Assembly: GCA_018985225.1 (NCBI GenBank)
Contig: JADGIF010000294.1
Coordinates: 1-11,478, forward strand
Direction of reading: 5' to 3'
Source: Amoeboradix gromovi
Lineage: Eukaryota; Sanchytriomycota; Sanchytriomycetes; Sanchytriales; Sanchytriaceae
DNA: 11,478 nt
Within the stretch, counting starts at the first letter, position 1. Each line of letters begins with the position of its first letter. Positions 6,749 to 11,478 of this stretch are shown here, piece after piece. The position numbers were made by a program, and so were the translations under genes. The notes under the pieces were generated by a model, which made no database searches, was not told where the DNA came from, and saw only the letters and a list, made by a program, of their open reading frames with translations.

Positions 6749-7252
6749 ATGGATTATTTTTCGAAATTCAAAAGATATGAAATACTGCTAGAATTCAAAC
6801 TTCTCGCAAACAACACACCAAGGCATATGTACTTGTACCCTATGAATGACCACTACTGGAATGGCATCCTGTTTCTTCATACTGGCTTGTACAAACATGC
6901 TGTAGTCGAGTTTGAGATTGCATTTGTCAACTTTCCTGACCAAGCACCGCAAATAACTGTTAAAACATCCCTTCATCATCCGTTGATTAAACAAAGCGGC
7001 ATTTTTGACCACACATATCAATTTCCAAATTGGAAACCATCCAAAGATCATGTCTACCATTTGCTTCACTACTTTAATAACTCTTTTAGGGAAGATGTCC
7101 TTTTAATGATAAACTCAACTGCAATCGATCGCAATAAAATTTTGGAAAGTCTAAAACAACAGTCGATTCAAGGTCTCGGATCCATCGAGATTGAACCTAT
7201 AGATGATGAAATGTTTTGCAAAATGCGGCGGATAATGTTTGAAAACCAATAA
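6749..7252 (+). CDS. AKTIP/FTS-like ubiquitin E2 variant
   Basis: A 167-residue protein with a UBC fold but no catalytic cysteine: its only Cys is near residue 157, outside the E2 active-site region, so it is an inactive E2 variant. YEILLEFKLLANNTPRHMYLYP (10-31) matches the first helix and strand; WNGILFLHTGLYKHAVVEFEIAF (37-59) matches the AKTIP block WxGVIFxRxGLYxxGVFxF; LHHPLI (75-80) corresponds to FHPLV; FPNWKPSKDHVYHLLHYFNNSF (92-113) matches the AKTIP block containing W....HIWQVL. In animals and filamentous fungi AKTIP/FTS joins Hook and FHIP proteins to link cargo such as early endosomes to dynein. Human AKTIP is longer because of an N-terminal extension. The gene is 67 bp downstream of the katanin-like gene on the same strand, and both proteins work with microtubules in known systems, though this may be coincidence. 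Confidence 0.82.
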   Translation: MDYFSKFKRYEILLEFKLLANNTPRHMYLYPMNDHYWNGILFLHTGLYKHAVVEFEIAFVNFPDQAPQITVKTSLHHPLIKQSGIFDHTYQFPNWKPSKDHVYHLLHYFNNSFREDVLLMINSTAIDRNKILESLKQQSIQGLGSIEIEPIDDEMFCKMRRIMFENQ

Positions 7253-7253
7253 A
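7248..7253 (+). terminator. AATAAA overlapping the AKTIP-like stop codon
   Basis: The last codon CAA, stop TAA (7250-7252) and next A spell AATAAA, the same arrangement as in the katanin-like gene. Confidence 0.65.
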
Positions 7254-7268
7254 TTTGCTACTTCTACG

Positions 7269-7419
7269 TCATTCTTGTTCCAATAAAGGATTTTGTACGT
7301 CCATCATGTCTGCGAATACACTTAAATAGTAAAGCAGTTCATTTTGAAATATGATGCTGGAAGAGTTAATATCGAGATTGCTACCTGATGATTTGTTCTC
7401 TGGATATGATAACGACCAT
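7269..7419 (-). CDS. Possible 40-residue protein with a 28-nt intron
   Basis: Tentative. On the - strand the frame ending at TGA 7269-7271 is open back to about 7440 and looks protein-like (Phe, Leu, Tyr, Met and acidic residues; ending NPLLEQE), but has no upstream ATG before a stop. Splicing a 28-nt GT...AG segment (7357-7384), which has GTAGC at its start and an ATTAAC branch-like string near its end, joins exon 1 (7385-7419, starting at ATG) to exon 2 (7269-7356) in frame for 40 residues. A 28-codon open frame on the opposite strand (7351-7437) overlaps it and is the competing reading. No family is recognised. Otherwise 7253-7517 is the spacer and promoter upstream of eS28. Confidence 0.25.
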
Positions 7420-7471
7420 CCTTTTCTATCGCAATAAATTTATGATACTAAATTCCCAATCCCACTTTTTT

Positions 7472-7477
7472 CACGTG
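7472..7477. promoter_or_regulatory. CACGTG box upstream of eS28
   Basis: A palindromic CACGTG lies 40 bp upstream of the eS28 start in a T-rich stretch. bHLH factors such as yeast Cbf1 bind this core, and such boxes occur in ribosomal protein promoters; a six-base match alone is weak. Confidence 0.3.
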
Positions 7478-7517
7478 TTTTAAAGAATCCTTTTTCAATT
7501 GTGACAATTTCAAAGTA

Positions 7518-7712
7518 ATGGACCAAATCAAATTAGCTCGTGTTGAAAAGCTACTTGGACGAACCGGTTCAAGAGGTGGAGTAACTCAAGTAAGAGTCGA
7601 ATTCATGGATGAATCTCGCAGATCAATTATTAGAAACGTTATTGGACCTGTTCGTGAAGGTGATATTCTAACTTTATTAGAATCTGAACGTGAAGCAAGA
7701 CGTTTGAGATAA
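7518..7712 (+). CDS. RPS28: 40S ribosomal protein eS28
   Basis: A 64-residue protein nearly identical to eukaryotic eS28 along its length: [18 protein letters not shown] at 4-21, [19 protein letters not shown] at 23-41, and the invariant tail [20 protein letters not shown]. It sits near the mRNA exit region of the small subunit. It lacks about five residues at the N terminus compared with animal eS28, and has no intron. It converges on the PCID2-like gene with 18 bp between stop codons; AATAAA follows 3 nt after its stop (7716-7721). Confidence 0.98.
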   Translation: MDQIKLARVEKLLGRTGSRGGVTQVRVEFMDESRRSIIRNVIGPVREGDILTLLESEREARRLR

Positions 7713-7715
7713 TAC

Positions 7716-7731
7716 AATAAATGTCTTTATT
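7716..7731. terminator. Paired poly(A) signals between eS28 and PCID2-like
   Basis: AATAAA on + (7716-7721) belongs to eS28. TTTATT at 7726-7731 is AATAAA on -, overlapping the last base of the PCID2-like TAA stop (7731-7733). The two opposed signals are only 4 bp apart. Confidence 0.65.
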
Positions 7732-8651
7732 TATCCAATTGGTATTGTATCTAATTTTGGACAAGGATTGCCTGGGTCGAATGCAAACAATCGATCTGAT
7801 AGAAACAAGTTACATCTCAAGTATCCCTTTTCTACCAAACTGCTCATCCAGTTGTAGTATTGAACATCTTCAATTTCCTCCTTCATTGAAAACTGAACTG
7901 CTGTTTTAAACACTTCAAATTTCACCTGAGAATTGACGTTTGTTATTTGATATGTCTTCTTCAAAAGATTTCTTAAAACAATAAACTGCACCTTTTCAAA
8001 CGCAAATAGAGTTTCCTGATCAGTTAAAAATGCTTCATTTAAAGTCATGAAATTGTTAAAATTCTTCAAGTTTCCACTTTTAGCTGATTGAATGGCCAAA
8101 CTGTATATTTCCAATTGCGGGAATTTAGAGTAAAGTTGCCTTGAAGGAAATTCACCTTTAAGCATTTTTAAAGGAATGAGTCTGTGCAATATTTTAAGAG
8201 AGAGCTTGTGATTTTTGTTTAGCAAGCCGAATGCATAGCTAAAGTGCCGGTAAGCATGCTCTAAATGGTCATCAGACATGTAGTATAAACCACAATAATA
8301 ATTGTACAACAGCTGATCCTCAATGGGATATTTCTGAATATCCGGCAATGATCTTGATTCAATGACATTGATTATGTTGCCACACAATTGGCGTGAATTA
8401 GATAAGAAATGAGAAGCCATTTGCAAATTTGCAATTAAGTACACGGCATGTACCTTGGAGTATTCAGCATCTGGATTGGCGTTGATGCAGTTGGAAAATG
8501 CTTTTGTATAGGCACGCATTGGCAGGTCCATGTTGCAGTCTCTGATACCTTGAATACCAAGTGCCTTCAAGTTCCTTCTAAGGGTTTTTACAAAGTTCTT
8601 ATTGGGTAGTTCGCCCTCAATTAATTCTACAGTTTCGTCATAGAGATTCAT
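7731..8651 (-). CDS. PCID2/Thp1-like PCI-domain protein (TREX-2 type)
   Basis: A 306-residue protein from the first ATG at 8651; the frame runs to 8675 but only through a TTG. Residues about 110-300 match the core of PCID2/Thp1/CSN12: YNYYCGLYYMSDDHLEHAYRHF (117-138) aligns with the YYxGRxxxxxxxxxxAexxLxxAF block, LIPLKMLKGEFPS (158-170) with LLPVKMLLGxxP, NEAFL...FEKVQFIVLRNLLKKTY (205-234) with the PCI helix block, and the end FDPGNPCPKL with SKQNPFPPL. PCID2 with Sac3/GANP and Sem1 forms TREX-2, which couples transcription to mRNA export; the related Csn12 pairs with spliceosome factors. The N terminus is about 80-100 residues shorter than in animals. The start lies 35 bp from the stop of the upstream acyltransferase on the same strand, leaving little leader. 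PCID2 is preferred over CSN12 because of the C-terminal NPxPxL motif. Confidence 0.85.
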   Translation of the reverse strand: MNLYDETVELIEGELPNKNFVKTLRRNLKALGIQGIRDCNMDLPMRAYTKAFSNCINANPDAEYSKVHAVYLIANLQMASHFLSNSRQLCGNIINVIESRSLPDIQKYPIEDQLLYNYYCGLYYMSDDHLEHAYRHFSYAFGLLNKNHKLSLKILHRLIPLKMLKGEFPSRQLYSKFPQLEIYSLAIQSAKSGNLKNFNNFMTLNEAFLTDQETLFAFEKVQFIVLRNLLKKTYQITNVNSQVKFEVFKTAVQFSMKEEIEDVQYYNWMSSLVEKGYLRCNLFLSDRLFAFDPGNPCPKLDTIPIG

Positions 8652-8685
8652 ACTGCAAGGAGATTCCCAATTCAAAATAAAAGGA

Positions 8686-8691
8686 TTTATT
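8686..8691 (-). terminator. AATAAA overlapping the acyltransferase stop codon
   Basis: The last codon GAA, stop TAA (8687-8689) and the next A spell AATAAA on the - strand, 35 bp before the ATG of the downstream PCID2-like gene. Confidence 0.65.
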
Positions 8692-10034
8692 CAAACTGTT
8701 CAATATAATGTTCGATTGCGTATAAGTGAGTGAAGGTCTTCCAAAATCCTTTTTCAAAGGGCGATTTAGGGAGAATTCCGTTGTCCAGGCGTAGATAAAA
8801 CTCGTCACAATAGAAAAGCATCAATATGCCGTATCCTATCATTAACAAAAACCACATCAGTATGTTCAACGGCAAATAAAGTTTACCGTTCGGATCAGGT
8901 CTAGGAACAAAAAACAAGAGCAATCCGGGTCCTGCATACATGAACATTAAAATAGGGTAGAAGAATCCAAAGGCACAAGATATAATAACTTCATGAATAA
9001 TAGCTGATATCCAAATGACCGAGATTGCGCTGATGTTTTTAGCTACACCAATTGTTACAAATCTCTCCAAATATCGTGCTAAAGGGCAGAACAAGTAGGC
9101 ATACAGCCAATCATATACTACAGCATTCTAAATTAGTATAAAGTACCCATCTTCTATAATATTCTGAATAAGTAGAAGCGGTCCACCATTCACTGTAATA
9201 GCTTCGATCTCCAAATCTTAATAACTCACCAGTAAAATTTAGCCATGAATGAAGGAACCCATAAAATACCAGGAAGTTAATCATCACACCAGGCATGATG
9301 AGACTAAAATAATGAATGAAAAATAAAGAATTGTATCTCTTTCTATGCATTTCGTTGTAGCTGGTATTAATCCAGACCATTGAGAGAAAAAAGACACAAC
9401 AAAAAGCGTCTAATATGTATCGAAGTGCTCTTTTCCATCTAATGCTCTCTCTAAGCGGATATTCCTTGCGATAAACCAGGGAAGGGCAAAAGATAAAATA
9501 CAGAAAGTGGGAAAATCCTTTGTACGGATAGTTGCTTTTACGAGGCTCATCTGTTTTCTTATCCGACTCTAACTCGCAATCGTTCATTACGTTACCATAT
9601 ATATATGCATATGACTTCATCATCAAACGAACACTCTCCGCCATTATAATCATAGCACTTGCTAATGGTAGTTTGAAATGCAAGGTATACATTGCGGATG
9701 AAAAGAACACTATAATCATATAGATCCAGCCAAAAAGCAACCATAATCTTCCTTTTCTGGGCTTTAAAGCATAAATTACACATGTGGCAAGGAAGTTTGT
9801 AGCCCAAGCATAAATAACTTTGTCTAGTTCTCCAAATGACCATGCTAGCAAATCCAAATCAAACACTCTAGACTGCAGCAAATAATTTTGTAACCCAAGG
9901 TTGATTAGAAAGATATTAAAGAGTGCAAATGCTATAGAATACAAGGATTTTATGTGCTTATCTGATTCAAATAACTGATCTAATAGTGAGTCTTCTACTT
10001 TAAAAACCTTTCGTCTTAAAACCATTTTGGACAT
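8687..10034 (-). CDS. Sterol O-acyltransferase (ACAT/ARE), MBOAT family, one micro-intron
   Basis: Exon 1 is 9147-10034 (296 codons from ATG 10034) and exon 2 is 8687-9127 (146 codons plus stop), joined across a 19-nt intron, giving 442 residues. The enzyme esterifies sterol with fatty acyl-CoA in the ER for storage in lipid droplets. CPSLVYRKEYP (183-193) matches the PTLxYQxxYPR motif; FGDRSYYSEWWTAS (274-287) matches FGDRxFYxDWWNS; across the junction YYRRW|NAVVYDWLYAYLF matches YYRxWNVVVHDWLYYY; IIHE (339-342) contains the expected catalytic His341. Several hydrophobic segments fit the multipass fold. Compared with human SOAT1 (about 550 residues) the N-terminal tail is short. FYxDWWN is YYSEWWT here and HDWL is YDWL, modest departures that could affect substrate. 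DGAT1 is the main alternative, but the SOAT-type motifs fit better. Confidence 0.9.
9128..9146 (-). other. 19-nt spliceosomal-type micro-intron in the acyltransferase
   Basis: On the - strand the segment reads GTACTTTATACTAATTTAG: GT start, a TACTAAT branch-point-like string and TAG end. Removing exactly these 19 nt joins Trp296 to Asn297 and restores the conserved acyltransferase block; keeping it gives a stop 12 codons later. 19 is not a multiple of 3. Confidence 0.88.
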
Positions 10035-10040
10035 ACTCTG

Positions 10041-10052
10041 TAAAAACTAGAC
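10041..10052 (+). repeat. TAAAAACTAGAC repeat, copy 1
   Basis: Twelve bases identical to part of copies 2 and 3, located just upstream of the acyltransferase start. It continues as AACTTT, which matches the reverse complement of the flank of copy 3 apart from one inserted base. Confidence 0.5.
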
Positions 10053-10563
10053 AACTTTTAAAACAAATGTCACAAAAAAGTAAAACTAGTCAAGCATTAT
10101 TGTACCATTTGTTATCAGCTAAGTATGGGTGACAACTCGATGCTGCCAGTTCATTTTTTTATTCTCAACTCAAGAATAAGCAAATACATCTCTTCATACT
10201 GATTGCATACAGCGTTTTCTCGTTGTACGCTGCAATGGACACTGAAGGTGATGTACGTCTGCGTTCACAGATGGTGTGGATGTTGGTTCCTAGGTAAACA
10301 GACGAGTGTATGTGTACCTCTGACTATCTACATACGCTTCAAAGATGCCCAGGATGAAGACCGACAGCTTTTCAAAGACTGCTAAGGCATCCAAGTGTTA
10401 GGTCTTAATTTCGGCGTATCCGTTCGCATGTATAGCGGCTGCTTTTATAGAGAATTGCAACGCTGAAGCTGTTGTATTGAATGAACTGATCATTTTTATT
10501 GAGTTTGCTAGTTAAATTTACGATCTCGGTGTTAATGCATTGCGCCGCACTTTTATTTTATAG

Positions 10564-10686
10564 CTTGGCGGCTTAGTAGGACCTCCTTGGACGTTTACTG
10601 ACTCTACCGGTATCTTCTATCTTGTTTGCGTAAGCATCATAATTAAAAAAACGAATCAAAGATTGGTATCGGGACACCAACTATAA
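10564..10686 (+). pseudogene. Possible fragment of an MFS (monocarboxylate-type) transporter
   Basis: A 40-codon frame preceded by TTTTATAG and beginning LGGLVGPP, then DSTGIFYLVC. This recalls the GGLxGPPxAG....D.TG.Y..xFY block in SLC16/MCH-type transporters, with a short deletion. A GTAAGC string at 10629 would be a donor if it were an exon. No other transporter segment was found around it, so it is a decayed fragment or chance. Confidence 0.18.
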
Positions 10687-10695
10687 AAACTAGAC
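10682..10695 (+). repeat. TATAAAAACTAGAC repeat, copy 2
   Basis: Fourteen bases, exact inverted match to 11084-11097 and direct match (12 bases) to 10041-10052. Confidence 0.55.
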
Positions 10696-11083
10696 CAAGT
10701 CGTTCTTAAAGTAGGTGCTCCACAAGGAGGAAATACTATCATTACTTAAAGTACTTCTTCTTTCATTAATGTCATTCCTATCTTTAAAATATAACAAGAT
10801 GATCCGCTATCTCTTTCAAATATACGAGGTCTTTGAGTGTCTAAGCAAAAGGTGCATTATCTACTACTTTACCACTATTATCTTCCATTTTCCTTTTCTT
10901 CTTACCACTTTCGTATAACTTATTTTTGTTTTCTCTTCTTCTTGTTAATCATTATTTCTAAGATTTTGATGGATGAAAAGCTTTATACTAAAATAATTTG
11001 CTCGAACCAGTCAGATTAATTTAATTTAATTTACTATCGGTAAACACACTTGAAATAATGATTATAACTATTTCAGAAAGTTA

Positions 11084-11097
11084 GTCTAGTTTTTATA
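11084..11097 (-). repeat. TATAAAAACTAGAC repeat, copy 3 (inverted)
   Basis: Exact 14-base inverted copy of 10682-10695, 388 bp away. With copy 1 it also forms an inverted pair about 1.05 kb apart. Confidence 0.55.
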
Positions 11098-11478
11098 TTT
11101 CATGTCTCATATTGTTTGACTAATATCATTTGGACAGCTTGACTATTTTCTTGAATAAATCATTTATCGCGAATTTGTATATATTTTTGTATCATTTCAA
11201 GACTTTTCCAGATTATTCTAATATCTTAAGCACTCGATATTCTTCCTTTTCGCAAATGGTAAATCGATTCTAAAGAAATAACTAGCAGGTACAGCATACA
11301 TTCATCAACACTGATAAGCTGTTCCAAACACGGAAATTCGATGCCATGTACAATATGTGGCACTCTAAAGAAAACCAATTTGGAGAGCTATTCATGTACA
11401 TAGTGTCATTTGAAGATAGATAGAGATCATATGGCAGCAAGGAACATATACATCAAGTAGATGCATCCTTATTCAATC

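Larger units (their letters stand above)
10035..11478. other. 1.44-kb stretch without a supported gene
   Basis: No convincing gene in a window where genes otherwise abut. The first part presumably holds the acyltransferase promoter. 10201-10690 has short, slightly GC-richer open frames. 10861-10950 is pyrimidine-rich on the + strand, and 11015-11033 is a short repeat of a 5-base AATTT unit. Open frames of 60-67 codons (10203-10385, 10715-10918, 10837-11019) lack ATG starts and family features. Repeated TAAAAACTAGAC strings suggest a decayed mobile element. Confidence 0.5.

Noticed and set aside
8687-9127. Acyltransferase as a frameshifted pseudogene of two separate frames
   Set aside because: The break coincides exactly with a GT...AG segment containing a branch-like string, and its removal restores a family-conserved motif; both halves are otherwise intact.
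10990-11015. tRNA gene on the - strand
   Set aside because: CTGGTTCGAG resembles a B box (11001-11010), but the flanking bases do not form a T-arm stem and no acceptor or anticodon stem was found.
10203-11019. Three open frames of 60-67 codons
   Set aside because: They begin at TTG or GTG, and the last two read through T-rich DNA to give low-complexity hydrophobic peptides without family features.
1-11478. CRISPR array, insertion sequence or prokaryotic operon
   Set aside because: No regularly spaced repeats; all recognised genes are eukaryotic families and there is a spliceosomal-type intron.

Overview
This is a eukaryotic, gene-dense, AT-rich window. The families point to a fungus or close fungal relative: a short mitochondrial uL30 of the yeast Mrpl33 type, a Yih1/IMPACT protein, a Tnr3/YJR142W-type Nudix hydrolase and a sterol O-acyltransferase of the ARE/SOAT type. 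A divergent katanin p80-like protein and an AKTIP/FTS-like protein would fit an early-diverging, perhaps flagellated or compact parasitic lineage such as Cryptomycota or aphelids. That placement is inference. No prokaryotic signals are seen. Genes lie tip to tip, and the only well-supported intron is 19 nt long.

Layout. 1-282 holds no gene. 283-4368 is a dense run of seven genes in alternating directions: Nudix (-), small membrane protein (+), MsrA (+), Yih1/IMPACT (-), riboflavin kinase (+), mitochondrial uL30 (-) and an unrecognised coiled-coil protein (+). The three divergent pairs share only 23, 31 and 23 bp, and the two convergent pairs are separated by 24 and 3 bp. 4369-5313 is a low-quality stretch with broken open frames and a zinc-ribbon-like fragment, possibly an old transposase. 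5314-7712 carries three + strand genes: katanin p80-like, AKTIP/FTS-like UEV and ribosomal protein eS28. A tiny spliced candidate lies on the - strand in the 7253-7517 gap. 7731-10034 carries two - strand genes in tandem: a PCID2/Thp1-like PCI protein and the sterol O-acyltransferase, whose two open frames join across the 19-nt intron. 10035-11478 has no convincing gene but holds short direct and inverted repeats.

The most unusual feature is at the 3' ends. AATAAA lies near nine stop codons. In six genes it overlaps the stop codon or is written in the last codons, and between MsrA and Yih1 the signals of both strands form one 12-bp palindrome. Together with the micro-intron and tiny shared promoters, this shows extreme compaction of gene-expression signals.

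The genes do not form one pathway. They are mostly housekeeping: metabolite and protein repair (Nudix, MsrA), flavin synthesis, translation and its control (eS28, uL30m, Yih1), mRNA export (PCID2), lipid storage (SOAT), and microtubule or vesicle functions (katanin-like, AKTIP-like). I did not identify a novel operon-like system.
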